Notes under the pieces: generated by a model
What the model was told of the DNA's origin: nothing
Databases searched by the model: none
What the model saw: the letters and a program-made list of their open reading frames with translations, nothing else
In this document: piece by piece, positions 23,656-36,905 of the stretch
Layout of the letters: every line of letters starts with the position of its first letter
Numbering within the stretch: the first letter of the stretch is position 1
Origin: Cherax quadricarinatus
Lineage: Eukaryota > Arthropoda > Malacostraca > Decapoda > Parastacidae
Assembly (NCBI RefSeq): GCF_038502225.1
Contig: NC_091312.1
Location: 27,728,190-27,792,189 of the forward strand
Length of the DNA: 64,000 bases
Reading direction: 5' to 3'
Position numbers and translations under genes: made by a program

Positions 23656-24899
23656 CATGAACAATGAGTGATTACTTTAAAAACAGTAAACAAAGTAGTC
23701 TTGAATACAGGTGATATTCAGCATGAAAGGCCAACAAGCAATATAAAGGCTGAGAAGGCACCTCCACAGACACAATTCACCGAGTATACAAACAGAAGAT
23801 ACAGTAGCAGCTGCTATAACAGGGATGCTAAAAGCCATTACATGGTAAATACAGAAGACAGTACACACCAGAATATGGCATAGGGAATATAATACTCGCA
23901 GGCATGTCAGCAGGAACAAAAATCTTCAAGAATATACAAAGAGAAAAAGGTAAATATGCGAGAGATACTGTTAAAGACAGGCCATAAATGTCAAACAACT
24001 TGTGAATGATGATACAAGCCTACTGAACAACGCTACATTTTGTCCAGATAAAGTCAAGTTCTGTATAACTCTGGTATAGTTCGTGTTCTGAATAGTTATG
24101 ATTTAGTTTTGATACATTTCTCGTTCCGTTTGCTCCTGGTATATCTCTTGTTCTGTATACTTCTGCCGTAGTTCTTGTTCCGTATAGTTCTTGTTATAAT
24201 ATGACATTTAGACACGATGGTAAAGATGATAGGTACTGGTACGCGATATCAACACGACAGCAAACACAATTTTAATTACCAGGAGCCAGTCATGACTACT
24301 CGGGAAACCGTGAAGAATCAAACCCATAGTCAACCAGTCCTAAAACTAGTTGTCCGGTGTTCTAGCTCCTGGATCCCAAACGACTCAGAGTTTATCTCGC
24401 CCACTTTTTTTTTGTTTTGTGTGTGTGTACCTAAACCCGGATATGATATCCGTGGAAGTAATGACAGAAGGGAAAAAAAGAAGAGAGAGAGAGAGACGAG
24501 AATAGCAAAACCGATGGGAAACAAACCAAGGATTGAGAAAAAAAAATATGATATAACACCCAGTGGTCCAAGCTTCAAGGACAGTCTTCCCTCCCTACCA
24601 CCCACACTCCACATGTACACTACACCCACACCACCCGCCCACACTTTACCACCCACCCCTTCCCTCCATGCACATTCCACCCAACCTACCGACCCTCTTC
24701 ACTCCACATGTACACTCACGCTATCATCCCTTCTCTGCTAGATCTCTTACCCAGCTCACCAACCACTCTATTGCACTGAACATCCTCCAGCCTTCGCCAT
24801 CGCCCATCCACACAAAAAAATCTCTCTCCTACCCATTCCTTTTTATACCTCCATCCACCCCATCTACAAATCTACAGTAATGTGCATATTAATTGGTAT
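23656..24899. other. No supported gene; C-rich low-complexity 24590-24870
   Basis: Frames of 70-174 codons exist, but their composition follows the low-complexity CCAC/ACAC sequence and no motif is visible. Confidence 0.45.
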
Positions 24900-24910
24900 A
24901 GTGTTGAAAT

Positions 24911-25723
24911 GTGACACTTATTTGGAAAATTATTGTTTATAGAACAGAGTATACTACTGACTCCGGCCATACAATAGAGCGGAAAAATAATGTAAGGGAC
25001 CTGGGAGTAGTAATGTCTGAGGATCTCACTTTCAAGGATCACAACAGTGCCACGATCGCACGTGCAAAGAAAATGATAGGATGGATAATGAGAACTTTCA
25101 AAACGAGAGATGCTAAGCCCATGATGATCCTTTTCAAATCACTTGTTCTCTCTAGGCTGGAATACTGCTGTACATTAACATCTCCATACAAAGCAGGTGA
25201 AATCGCAGATCTAGAGAGTGTACAGAGATCCTTTACTGCACGTATAAGTTCTGTTAAGTACCTTAACTACTGGGAACGCTTGGAAGCACTTGACTTGTAC
25301 TCGTTGGAACGCAGGAGGGAGAGATATATCATAATCTACACTTGGAAAATCTTGGAAAGAATGGTCCCAAATCTGCACACAGAAATCACTCCCTACGAAA
25401 GTAAAAGACTGGGCAGGCGATGCAAAATGCCCCCAATAAAAAGTAGGGGCGCCATTGGTACACTAAGAGAAAACACCATAAGTGTCCGGGGCCCAAGACT
25501 GTTCAACAGCTTCCCATCAAGCATTAGGGGAATTACCAATAAACCCCTGGCTGCCTTCAAGAGAGAGCTGGACAGATACCTAAAGTCAGTGCCGGATCAG
25601 CCGGGCTGTGGCTCGTACGTTGGACTGCGTGCGGCCAGCAGTAACAGCCTAGTTGATCAGGCCCTGATCCATCGGGAGGCCTGGCCATGGACCGGGCCGC
25701 AGGGGCGTTTATCCCCGGAATGA
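24911..25723 (+). CDS. Non-LTR reverse transcriptase C-terminal region (LINE-C)
   Basis: 270 residues; element homology starts near residue 15 (VRDLGVVMSEDLTFKDH). It then has LFKSLVLSRLEYCC, ADLESVQRSFTARIS, YWERLEALDLYSLERRRERY, an IYTWKILE stretch and RGPRLFNSFP, with a DRYLKSVPDQPG tail. This is the post-palm region of CR1/L2/Rex1-type proteins. The catalytic palm is missing and the first residues are flanking DNA, so no true start exists. Confidence 0.75.
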   Translation: MTLIWKIIVYRTEYTTDSGHTIERKNNVRDLGVVMSEDLTFKDHNSATIARAKKMIGWIMRTFKTRDAKPMMILFKSLVLSRLEYCCTLTSPYKAGEIADLESVQRSFTARISSVKYLNYWERLEALDLYSLERRRERYIIIYTWKILERMVPNLHTEITPYESKRLGRRCKMPPIKSRGAIGTLRENTISVRGPRLFNSFPSSIRGITNKPLAAFKRELDRYLKSVPDQPGCGSYVGLRAASSNSLVDQALIHREAWPWTGPQGRLSPE

Positions 25724-25735
25724 CCTCCAGGTAAT
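24930..25735 (+). mobile_element. LINE-C, 5'-truncated copy
   Basis: C-terminal part of a LINE ORF plus a short 3' end rich in CCGGGCCG and GCGTTTATCCCC, ending cctccaggtaa. Four other fragments of the same 3' end are in this window (23.5, 55.5, 63.2 and 63.8 kb). Confidence 0.8.
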
Positions 25736-25794
25736 AAGAGACATGACTACCCTTTTGCTTTTATAAACACATTACTGCACACTTCGGCAATGGG

Positions 25795-26371
25795 TGGACT
25801 GTATATTTTTGGACTGTAAGACGGCGTTCACTACAGTACTACACAAAATACCGAGACAAAAGCTAGAAGAGTAGGCAGGATAACGAGAAAAAACACTACG
25901 TTGATAAACAAATGCTTCATTAATGGTAAGGAAACAACGCTTCATTATCCATAAGGTAGTGGAAAGGGTTATTGTTATAAGTGGTTCCTAAAAGGTTAGT
26001 ACTGGGACCAGTACTGTTTCCTGAGCGTGTAAACGATATGAAATAAGAAATCGAGTTAGACGCATCTTTGTTTGCGGATGAAGATATGAAACTATTGAGA
26101 AGACTACAAACAGAAGCAGATCAGGAAAGTCTTGCAAACATATCTGGACAAGCTGTAAGATTGGTTTGATAAGTGGCAATGCAGAGTCATAAAAACTGGG
26201 GAAGGTCACAGAGGACAGGAAACAGAGTACAGGCTACCGTAACAAAGGCTTAAAATTTCCTTGGAAGAGAAGCACCTTGAGATTCATATAAACCAAACAG
26301 CTGTAGCAGCAAAAGCGAAACTGACAAATTGAAGGATATCTTCCAGGTACCTCAATGAGGAATCATTAACA
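25795..26371 (+). mobile_element. CR1-A relic, first half (split by a PLE)
   Basis: Decayed RT palm: a CIFLDCKTAFTTVLHK-like stretch (about 25799-25845), LGPVLF near 26005, FADED-like near 26078, then the DLGI and [12 protein letters not shown] blocks (26270-26365). It breaks at ACAACTTATATA; homology resumes at 27795. Confidence 0.75.
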
Positions 26372-27696
<1,325 letters not shown>

Positions 27697-27748
<52 letters not shown>

Positions 27749-27794
27749 TATGTGTGTGTTTGTGTGTGTGTGTGTGTGTGTACATATATATATT
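27697..27794. repeat. (TA)n/(TG)n compound microsatellite
   Basis: TA units, then cacatatatatg, then TG units, then atatatat; at the 5' edge of the PLE. Confidence 0.95.
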
Positions 27795-28239
27795 GCATTT
27801 GTCAGACTCATCGTGAAGTATGCAACACCAGTATGGAACCCGCATCTGATAAAGCCTATCAAGAAGCTGGAAAAAGTGCAAAAGCTTACAATGAGTCTAT
27901 TCTTGGAGCTAAGGCGTAAATGCTATGAGAAAAGAGTACCGGGGCTAAATGTGATGACTTTAGAGGACAGAAGGGCCGAGGGGGGTAGGTGATATGATTA
28001 TGCCACAGGAAATACTGGGAAGAATTGATAAGCAGGAATCGAGTACAAGTTGGAAGTTAAAAACACAGATGAGTCAAAGTAGACTTAGAATCAGATGGAG
28101 CGATCTACACAGTGAAATCGTAGAGGCAATATCTATACATGGTTTTAGAAATAAGTATGGTAAAGTTCTTGCAGCCTTGAGAAAACCGAGAAGCGGCCAG
28201 CGGAAAGATGGGTCCAGAAGCTGAAACCGCCAATAGGTG

Positions 28240-28240
<1 letters not shown>
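27795..28240 (+). mobile_element. CR1-A relic, second half
   Basis: Continues the 25795-26371 relic: an RLIVKYATPVWNPHLIKPIKK-like stretch (about 27805-27870), LEKVQK, MTLEDRRAE, SWKLKTQMSQ and the tail ccaataggtgagtacac at 28229-28245. The tail leads into (AC)n. Confidence 0.8.

Positions 28241-28321
<81 letters not shown>
28241..28321. repeat. (AC)n microsatellite between two CR1-A copies
   Basis: About 40 AC units: the 3' end of one CR1-A and the 5' truncation point of the next. Confidence 0.97.
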
Positions 28322-28325
<4 letters not shown>

Positions 28326-28998
28326 GTATAACACCGGATGAGTGTAACACCCGGCACATCTCCTGAAGCGCACATCAACCAAATAACTGCTGCAGCATAT
28401 GGGCGCCTGGCAAACCTAAGAACAGCATTTCGACATCTTAATAAGGAATCATTCAGGACCCTGTACACCGGGTACGTTAAGCCTAAATTGGAGTATGCAG
28501 CACCAGTTTGGAACCAACACCTAGCCAAGCATGTAAGGAAACTAGAGAAGGTGCAAAGGTTTGCAACAAGACTAGTCCCGGAGCTAAGGGGCATGTCCTA
28601 CGAGGAGAGGTTAAGGGAAATCGACCTGACAACACTGGAGGACAGGAGAGATAGAGAGGATATGATAACGACATATAAAATACTGAGAGAAATCGAAAAG
28701 GTGGACAGAGACAGGATGTTCCAGAGATGGAACACAGTAACAAGAGGTCACAGTTGGAAGTTGAACACTCACATGAATCATAGGAATGTTAGGAAGTATT
28801 TCTTCAGTCACAGAGTTGTCAGGAAGTGGAATAGTCTAGGAAGTGATGCAGTGGAGGCAGGATCTATACATAGCTTTAAGAAGAGGTATGATAAGGCTTA
28901 TGGAGCAGGAAGAGTAACCTAGTAGCGACAAGTGAAGAGGCTGGGCCAGGAGCTATGAATCGACCCCTGCAACCACAATTAGGTGAGTACACACACAC
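28322..28998 (+). mobile_element. CR1-A LINE, 5'-truncated copy
   Basis: Starts directly out of (AC)n with gcagtataacaccgg. It ends with the family tail (cgacccctgcaaccacaatt, then aggtgagtac) and about 5 AC units. Confidence 0.9.
28338..28922 (+). CDS. CR1-like RT C-terminal fragment
   Basis: 195 codons including TAG, uninterrupted, from SVTPGTSPEAHINQITAAAYG to the YDKAYGAGRVT end. It contains only the post-palm region; it is a transposon remnant with no catalytic residues. Confidence 0.8.
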   Translation: MSVTPGTSPEAHINQITAAAYGRLANLRTAFRHLNKESFRTLYTGYVKPKLEYAAPVWNQHLAKHVRKLEKVQRFATRLVPELRGMSYEERLREIDLTTLEDRRDREDMITTYKILREIEKVDRDRMFQRWNTVTRGHSWKLNTHMNHRNVRKYFFSHRVVRKWNSLGSDAVEAGSIHSFKKRYDKAYGAGRVT

Positions 28999-29189
28999 TT
29001 GATACTATCTGAACCACTGTCATCCCTCTTCCCTTCCCACTACTCACTCTATCGTGAGAACACACCAAACCAAACACCCATCCTCATCCACTCCGAAGAA
29101 CAAGCAAACCACTTCACTAAGCTCATCACACAAACCAACACTTCAAACTACAGTATTACAACACATCTTCCCACATGTACAAGCCAGAC

Positions 29190-30600
29190 TGCCACTTCCC
29201 TCTCATCTTCAAAAAAGACTGTCACTTCCCTCCCACCATCAAACCAGGCTGTCACTTCCCTCCTATCATCAAACCAGGCTGTCACTTCCCTCTCACCATC
29301 AAACCAGACTGCTACTTCCCTTTCATCATCAAACCAGGCTGTTACTTCCCTCCCATCATCAAACCAGGCTGTTACTTCCTTCCCATCATCAAACCAGGCT
29401 GTTACTTCCCTTCCATCATCAAACCAGGCTGTTACTTCCCTCCCATCATCAAACCAGGCTGTTACTTCCCTCCCATCATCAAACCAGGCTGTTACTTCCT
29501 TCCCATCATCAAACCAGGCTGTTACTTCCCTCCCATCATCAAACCAGGCTGTTACTTCCCTCCCATCATCAAACCAGGCTGTTACTTCCCTCCCATCATC
29601 AAACCAGGCTGTTACTTCCCTCCCATCATCAAACCAGGCTGTTACTTCCCTCCCATCATCAAACCAGGCTGTTACTTCCCTCCCATCATCAAACCAGGCT
29701 GTTACTTCCCTCCCATCATCAAACCAGGCTGTTACTTCCCTCCCATCATCAAACCAGGCTGTTACTTCCCTCCCGTCATCAAACCAGGCTGTTACTTCCT
29801 TCCCATCATCAAACCAGGCTGTTACTTCCCTCCCATCATCAAACCAGGCTGTTACTTCCCTCCCATCATCAAACCAGGCTGTTACTTCCCTCCCATCATC
29901 AAACCAGGCTGTTACTTCCCTCCCATCATCAAACCAGGCTGTTACTTCCCTCCCATCATCAAACCAGGCTGTTATTTCCCTCCCATCATCAAACCAGGCT
30001 GTTACTTCCCTCCCATCATCAAACCAGGCTGTTACTTCCCTCCCATCATCGAACCAGGCTGTCTCTTCCTTCCCATCATCAAACCAGGCTGTCACTTCCC
30101 TCCCATCATCAAACCAGGCTGTTACTTCCCTCCCATCATCAAACCAGGCTGTTACTTCCCTCCCGTCATCAAACCAGGCTGTTACTACCCTCCCATCATC
30201 AAACCAGGCTGTTACTTCCCTCCTATCATCAAACCAGGCTGTTACTTCCCTCCCATCATCAAACCAGGCTGTTACTTCCCTCCCATCATCAAACCAGGCT
30301 GTTACTTCCCTCCCATCATCAAACCAGGCTGTTATTTCCCTCCCATCATCAAACCAGGCTGTTACTTCCCTCCCATCATCAAACCAGGCTGTTACTTCCC
30401 TCCCATCATCAAACCAGGCTGTTACTTCCCTCCCATCATCAAACCAGGCTGTTACTTCCCTCCCATCATCAAACCAGGCTGTTACTTCCCTCCCATCATC
30501 AAACCAGGCTGTCACTTCCCTCCCATCATCAAACCAGGCTGTCTCTTCCTTCCCATCATCAAACCAGGCTGTCACTTCCCTCCTACCATCAAAACCCCCG
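29190..30600 (+). repeat. 30-bp minisatellite, about 46 copies
   Basis: Unit built on tcatcaaaccaggctgttac followed by ttccctccca. All three plus frames and one minus frame stay open (about 490-530 codons) because 30 is divisible by three. The peptide VTSLPSSNQA-type repeats are therefore not good evidence for a protein. Variation is mostly single C/T changes. Confidence 0.95.
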
Positions 30601-30835
30601 TGACCAAGAAAAAAAAAAGGAATCAGAGGATCTAAAGAAACATACTTAAAGACGATGTACAAAAGAGGTATGACAAGAAATCACAATGTTCGTGGGATAA
30701 ATTAAAAAAGAATGGCCACAATCAATAAATAGGAATTACAGAGATCAAATGATAAAAAATGCTAATAAAGATTATATTTCCCACAGCTAGCACGTAGTGA
30801 AGGAGATGGAACACAGAGAAGGAGGAGCAGGAGGA

Positions 30836-31266
30836 GGAGTTGTCTATCTGATAATGGAACACTGCTGAGGATGAATTGTCTATGTGATAATGGAACACTG
30901 CTGAGGATGAGTTGTCTATCTGATAATGGAACACTGCTGAGGATGAATTGTCTATATGATAATGGAACACTGCTGAGGATGAATTGTCAACCTGATATTG
31001 GAACACTACTGAGGATGAGTTGTCTATCTGATAATGGAACACTGCTGAAGATGAGTTGCCTATCTCATAACGGAACACTGCTGCGGATGAATTGTCTATG
31101 TGATAATGGAACACTGCTGAGGATGAATTGTCTATGTGATAATGGAACACTGCTGAGGATGAATTGTCAACCTGATATTGGAACACTACTGAGGATGAAT
31201 TGTCTATCTGATAATGGAACACTGCTAAGGATAAGGAGTTGCCTGCCTGATAATGGAACACTGAAG
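30836..31266. repeat. 36-bp minisatellite, about 12 copies
   Basis: Period 36, units built on gataatggaacactgctgag. Two strands stay open for the same arithmetic reason. Units alternate among a few variants (ctatctg, ctatgtg, caacctg), hinting at higher-order duplication. Confidence 0.93.
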
Positions 31267-31455
31267 GCTCATTCCAGATTATACAGACTATTCAGACGAC
31301 ACAGGTGGGAGAATAAGCCCAGGAATAATAATATTTAATGTGAACTTTTAAAAGACCGAACAACAAGAAAGTCAGACAAGTGAATTACGAAACAAGAAAA
31401 ACTGGACATTGTAAAGACAGAAATTTAAGTAGCAAACAACAGTGAAGTAACTCCA

Positions 31456-32663
31456 GTGACCACCACCACCACCACCACCACCGCTACTACCACCACCACC
31501 ACCACCACCACTACAGTCACCACCACTACTACAACAGCACCACCACCCAAACTACAGTTACCACCACCACATAGTCACCACCATCGCCACCACGCAGTCA
31601 CCACCACCACCACATAGTCACCACCATCGCCACCACGCAGTCACCACCACTAAAATTACAGTTAACACCACCATATAGTCATCACCGCCATCACCACCAT
31701 CACCACCACCACCATGTAGTCACCACCACCAAAACTACAGTAACCACCATCATAACTACTGTTACCACTACCGCATAGTCACCACCCCCACAACAACAAC
31801 TAATCACCACTACCGCATAGTCACCACCACAATTAGTCACCACCACCACATAGCCACCACCACAACTAGTCACCACCACCATTACAACTAGTCACTACCA
31901 CAGCTAGTCACCATCACAACTAATCACCACTACCACACAGCCTCCACCACATAGCCATCACCACAACTAGTCACCACCACCACCACAACTAGTCACTACC
32001 ACAGCTAGTCACCACCACAACTAGTCACCACCACCACATAGCCACCACCACAACTAGTCACCACCACCACAACTAGTCACCACCACCACACCTAGTCACC
32101 ACCACCATCACAACTAGTCATCACCACAACTAGTCACCATCACCACACCTAGTCACCACCCCAACTAGTCACCACCACAACTAGTCACCACCCCAACTAG
32201 TCACCACCACAACTAGTCACCACCCCAACTAGTCACCACCACAACTAGTCACCACCACAACTAGTCACCACCACAACTAGTCACCACCCCAACTAGTCAT
32301 CAACACAACTAGTCACCACCACAACTAGTCACCACCACAACTAGTCACCACCACAACTAGTCACCACCACAACTAGTCACCACCACAACTAGTCACCACC
32401 ACAACTAGTCACCACCACAACTAGTCATCAACACAACTAGTCACCGCCACAACTAGTCACCACCACAACTAGTCACCACCCCAACTAGTCACCACCACAA
32501 CTAGTCACCACCCGAACTAGTCACCACCACAACTAGTCACCACCACAACTAGTCACCACCACAACTAGTCACCACCACAACTAGTCACCACCACAACTAG
32601 TCACCACCACAACTAGTCACCACCACAACTAGTCATCACCACAACTAGTCACCACCACCACAA
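31456..32663. repeat. CCA-rich array maturing into a 16-bp minisatellite
   Basis: Irregular (ACC)n in the first part becomes a regular 16-bp unit (CTAGTCACCACCACAA) from about 32100. The period is not a multiple of three and the plus strand is nearly free of G except in CTAGTC. Confidence 0.93.
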
Positions 32664-32759
32664 TGGACTTATTCCTCAGTGAAAAGCTTCTCAATACCGT
32701 TATATTTCCTCTCACCTGTGGTGCTATTAGGCTTCCTAACCATTCTCCTTCCTCTTTCC

Positions 32760-32935
32760 CCTTCCTCCTTCCTTCCCCCCCCCCCCTCTCTCTCTCTCTC
32801 CCTCCCGGCTACACCCACCTCACCACAAATCGTTGTGCTTACACACTTGTATCCTCTCTCTCTTTGTCTCTTTCACCTCTCTCTCTCCTCCCTCTCTTTC
32901 ACCTCCTCTTCCCCTTACTCCCTTTCCGTATTGCT
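32760..32935. repeat. Pyrimidine-rich tract
   Basis: CT/CCT-rich low-complexity sequence; open frames follow composition. Confidence 0.85.
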
Positions 32936-33400
32936 TCATTAATTTGGTAATGGTACACACTGACCAGAGATAAATGAAGCTAGAGGAAGAGGGAGACAGA
33001 CAGACATAGACAAAAAGAATAAATGAATTGCAAAACAGATAACAAGTAAAACGTTGGCCATAGTTTGGCCCAACTATGATTTTTTTCTCTCTCAGAGTTC
33101 ATGATAATGACTCTTAATTATCGTCTTGTACATTTTAAAAACTACTCTTGTATAAAACATGTACCTGACGCTTTTTATAAACGTTTTCAAGCCTCCTAAA
33201 CACGTCCAGTTATTCCTTGGAAACTTAAATAAGAAAATTTCTGATATATAACTTATTCAAGAAATAGAAAAGGATTGTATATTTTTTCTTGATAATTCTA
33301 ATTGCAAGAACATAGTAATGTGTTTACAACATCAGCTTACAGAAAGACTACATTGGTTTGATAACTAATTTTTCCTCTGTTTTATCAGTTCAGTTTAAAC
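32936..33400. other. No recognised feature
   Basis: AT-rich, nothing shared with other regions. Confidence 0.45.
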
Positions 33401-33409
33401 GTAATTTGA

Positions 33410-33697
33410 GGAATCAGATACATGTGCAACATCTGGATATCATTATTGCAGATGTTTCGACATCCAGTGGTTTTTATCAGTACAAAGACATAATATAAAA
33501 AAAAAACATATTTTTTATGAAAGATGAGGTAATCAGTGCCTCATTTTTTATATATATAAATCTACTTTCTTTACATTGTGTCCCTGAACTGTACTGATGA
33601 AGCCACTAGTTAGCGAAACATCTACAAATAAAGATACCCAGATGTTGCATATGTATCTGATTGTCTTGTCTGTATTGTATACCATTTATGTACAAAA
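33410..33697. mobile_element. Inverted-pair element with 9-bp direct repeats
   Basis: GTAATTTGA at 33401-33409 and 33698-33706. Left arm 33410-33545 (minus) and right arm about 33546-33665 (plus) share the family blocks: atgaggtaatcagt/GACTGATTACCTC remnant, stem region, GAAACATCT, AATAAAGATACCCAGATGTTGCA and GTATCTGATT. The right arm has an exact CTGATGA core at 33594-33600. Only the right arm continues into cttgtctgtattgtatacc. Confidence 0.75.
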
Positions 33698-33706
33698 GTA
33701 ATTTGA

Positions 33707-34244
33707 TTTCGTACAAAATTTGTAACTATTTAAGTTTACCGGATATGTTCAAACTATAGCAGGTTTTATTACCACGTGAACTTTATTAAGTCAGTGAAAG
33801 GTCGAGACGGTTTTCAACGTTATTTTGTTAATACTTGTATTGGTAAACATTTCGACAAATTTTTAATGCCATCAAAGAATATTGTAACGATCTTGTAGGG
33901 GGATAAAAACACGCATTTTTGTCCTACGATTTATTGAAAATTATAGTCACAATATTAGAAAAATGGTTAAATAAATTGCTTGGGAAAATTCATCCACAAT
34001 ATTCTCCTCGTCTTATCCTTAGGAATGGTTGAACTTTACAAGAAGAATTTTAAGTTCAAGGATTCGATTCCTGACAACCTACATTCCTTCATTGCATATC
34101 AATATAGAAGTACAAGACGTCCACTAGACGTATATGCTGTCAATCAGACACACATCACACAGCTCCTGACTTCACCTTTTAACCCACATTCCCACAGCTT
34201 GATGGTGGTGTTAGTCTTCAATGCTTTGTCACATTTACTCTGGA
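33707..34244. other. No recognised feature
   Basis: AT-rich flank. A frame beginning at 33980 runs through it into the CR1-A copy, but the part before 34245 has no element similarity. Confidence 0.5.
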
Positions 34245-35411
34245 ATCTGTGTATGGATTGCATTTTCTTGAACTGCAAGAAGGCGCTTGACACAGTTCCA
34301 CACAAGAGATTAGTGCAAAAACTGGAGGACCAAGCAGGGATAACAGGGAAGGCACTACAATGGATCAGGGGATACTTGTCAGGAAGACAGCAGCGAGTCA
34401 TGGTACGTGGCGAGGTGTCAGAGTGGGCACCTGTGACCAGCGGGGTCCCACAGGGGTCAGTCCTAGGACCAGTGCTGTTTCTTTTATTTGTGAACGATGT
34501 GACGGGAGGAATAGACTCCGAAGTGTCTCTGTTTGCGGATGACGTGAAGCTGATGAGAAGAATTCATTCGATCGAAGACCAGGCAGAACTACAAAGGGAT
34601 CTGGATAGGCTGCAGACCTGGTCCAGCAATTGGCTCCTGTAGTTCAACCCCACCAAGTACAAAGTCATGAAGATTGGGAAGGGCAAAGAAGACCGCAGAC
34701 GGAGTACAGTCTACGGGGCCAGAGACTACAAACCTCGCTCAAGGAAAAAGATCTTGGGGTGAGTATAACACCAGGCACATCTCCTGAAGCGCACATCAAC
34801 CAAATAACTGCTGCAGCATATGGGCGCCTAGCAAACCTCAGAACAGCATTCCGACATCTTAATAAGGAATCGTTCTGGACCCTGTACACTGTGTACGTTA
34901 GGCCCATATTGGAGTATGCGGCACCAGTTTGGAACCCACACATAGCCAAGCACGTAAAGAAACTAGAGAAAGTGCAAAGGTTTGCAATAAGACTAGTCCC
35001 AGAGCTAAGAGGTATGTCCTACGAGGAGAGGTTTAGGGAAATCAACCTGACGACACTGGAGGACAGGAGAGATATGGGGACATGATAACGACATACAAAA
35101 TACTGAAAGGGATTGATAAGGTGGACAAAGACAGGATGTTCCAGAGATGGGACACAGCAACAAGGGGACACAGTTGGAAGTTGAAGACACAGATGAATCA
35201 CAGGGATGTTAGGAAGTATTTCCTCAGCCACAGAGTAGTCAGGAAGTGGAATAGTTTGGGAAGCGATGTAGTGGAGGCAGGATCCATACATAGCTTTAAT
35301 AAGAGGTATGATAAAGCTCACGGTTCAGGGAGAGTGACCTAGTAGCGACCAGTGAAGAGGCTGGGCCAGGAGCTTGGACTCGACCCCTGCAACATCAACT
35401 AGGTGAGGTGA
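34245..35411 (+). mobile_element. CR1-A LINE, 5'-truncated, broken copy
   Basis: Homology to the minus-strand copy at 46.1-49.4 kb begins near ATGGATTGCATTTTCTTG and ends at the family tail ctaggtgaggtgagtata. This is the one clear copy whose tail runs into (TA)n instead of (AC)n. Confidence 0.88.
34253..35342 (+). pseudogene. CR1-like reverse transcriptase, one stop and two frameshifts
   Basis: Palm motifs are present (CIFLNCKKALDTVPHK, SGVPQGSVLGPVLF, SLFADDVKLM). TAG at 34640-34642 replaces GAG; one G is missing near 34675 (attgggaagg versus attggggaagg in the 46-kb copy); and a further indel near 35078 (gatatgggg) shifts the last 86 codons. Loss is recent: other sequence is close to the intact copies. 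Confidence 0.85.
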
Positions 35412-35728
<317 letters not shown>

Positions 35729-35734
35729 AGAGTG

Positions 35735-36030
35735 CGTGAAAATTATAGCGTTTGTGAGATACAGAGAGGGGAGAGTAACAGATAGAGAGGGGGGGGAGCG
35801 AGTGTGTAAGAAATGCATAGGGGGAAGAGTATGTAAGAGAGATTCAAAGAGGAAGAGAGAGGTAGGGTGTAAGACTGGTATGTAAGAGAGTTACGTAGAG
35901 GGGGAGAGAGTAACAGAAATAGAGGGGAGAGTGTGTACGAGAGATACAGGGAGAGAGAGAGTGAGCAACAGATACAAAGAGGGGAGTTGAGTGTGTATGT
36001 GTAAGAGAGCCTCATAGAGGGGAGGGAGAG
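35735..36030. repeat. Degenerate purine-rich tandem repeat
   Basis: Loose units of agagagatacagagagggg and gagagtaacagat; no fixed period. Confidence 0.6.
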
Positions 36031-36039
36031 AGGGAGTCG

Positions 36040-36290
36040 TCAGTGAGTTGCACAATCTACTACGCTGACCTGGGCGGCGGCGCGGGATATACGCAAGCGC
36101 ACACCGCCAGTCTTTGTTCGCGCAAAACCTCGCTTCCCATTCCCAACGTTCTGAAACCTCTTAGAATTACCCTCACCAGCGCAGCGGGCGCAACGGACGA
36201 CTGGAAACCCTCGTCCAGCCGCAAGGAGTCGCAGCAGCTGCCGTAGTTGTGACTAACATGATGCAATCGTTGCCGCGGCAGAGAGGGAGA
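36040..36290. other. CpG-dense segment
   Basis: About 250 bp with dense CpG (GGCGGCGGCGCGG near 36073, TTCGCGC near 36118, GCGCAGCGGGCGCAACGGACG near 36178). Everywhere else CpG is sparse or confined to repeats. This could be an unmethylated host regulatory segment or a young GC-rich repeat. Short frames on both strands (67-68 codons) show no domain. Confidence 0.45.
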
Positions 36291-36541
36291 GAGACGGGGG
36301 AAAGGAGGGAAGGATGTGTTGGGGAAGAGAGAGAGAGAGTGTTAGGGGGGAGAAGGGGTAAGATCCCCTCTGTCTTTGTTTCCCCACCCCAGACCATTCA
36401 TAGAAAACGAGGAGGCTGGTGTGTGTAGTGAGTGAGAGTGGGAAACTGGCACTACACGTGGTTGCCGAAGGTACTGCGCAAGACTGTGCCATCACATCGG
36501 TCCAACGTGTAGGGGAATTTCACATGGCATTGTTCGCCATG

Positions 36542-36543
<2 letters not shown>

Positions 36544-36601
<58 letters not shown>

Positions 36602-36602
36602 C
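36544..36602. repeat. (CT)n microsatellite
   Basis: About 22 CT units, then a CT-rich flank. Confidence 0.95.
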
Positions 36603-36724
36603 CTGCTTTACCTCCCTGCTCTACCCTACCCTCCACGTTCCCCCCCGGCACCCCTCCTTCCTAGACCTATAGCTCATGAATGAATGGTACTGTCTCCAGG
36701 AAGTGAGAATACACTCTGGAGTAC

Positions 36725-36905
36725 TATAGTGCTACTGTTGCTGCTGTCACCCTGCTGCTGCTGTTGCTACTGTCAGACCTCATGGGTCCCTGCTGCTGCT
36801 GCTGCTGACATGTATCAGTCCATCCTGGTGGTGGTGGTGGTGATGGTACTGCTGCTGCTGCTGCTGCTCCTGCTGCTGCTGGTGATGCTACTGCTGCGAC
36901 TGGTG
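36725..36905. repeat. CTG/GGT trinucleotide-rich stretch
   Basis: Interrupted (CTG)n and (GGT)n. Poly-Leu, poly-Val and poly-Ala/Ser frames are compositional. Confidence 0.9.

Noticed and set aside
29000..30660. Open frames of about 490-534 codons on both strands
   Set aside because: They exist because the minisatellite period (30 bp) is a multiple of three and the unit lacks stops in several frames. No sequence outside the array supports a gene.
29190..31266. CRISPR-like array
   Set aside because: The repeats are directly adjacent with no unique spacers, and the sequence is eukaryotic.
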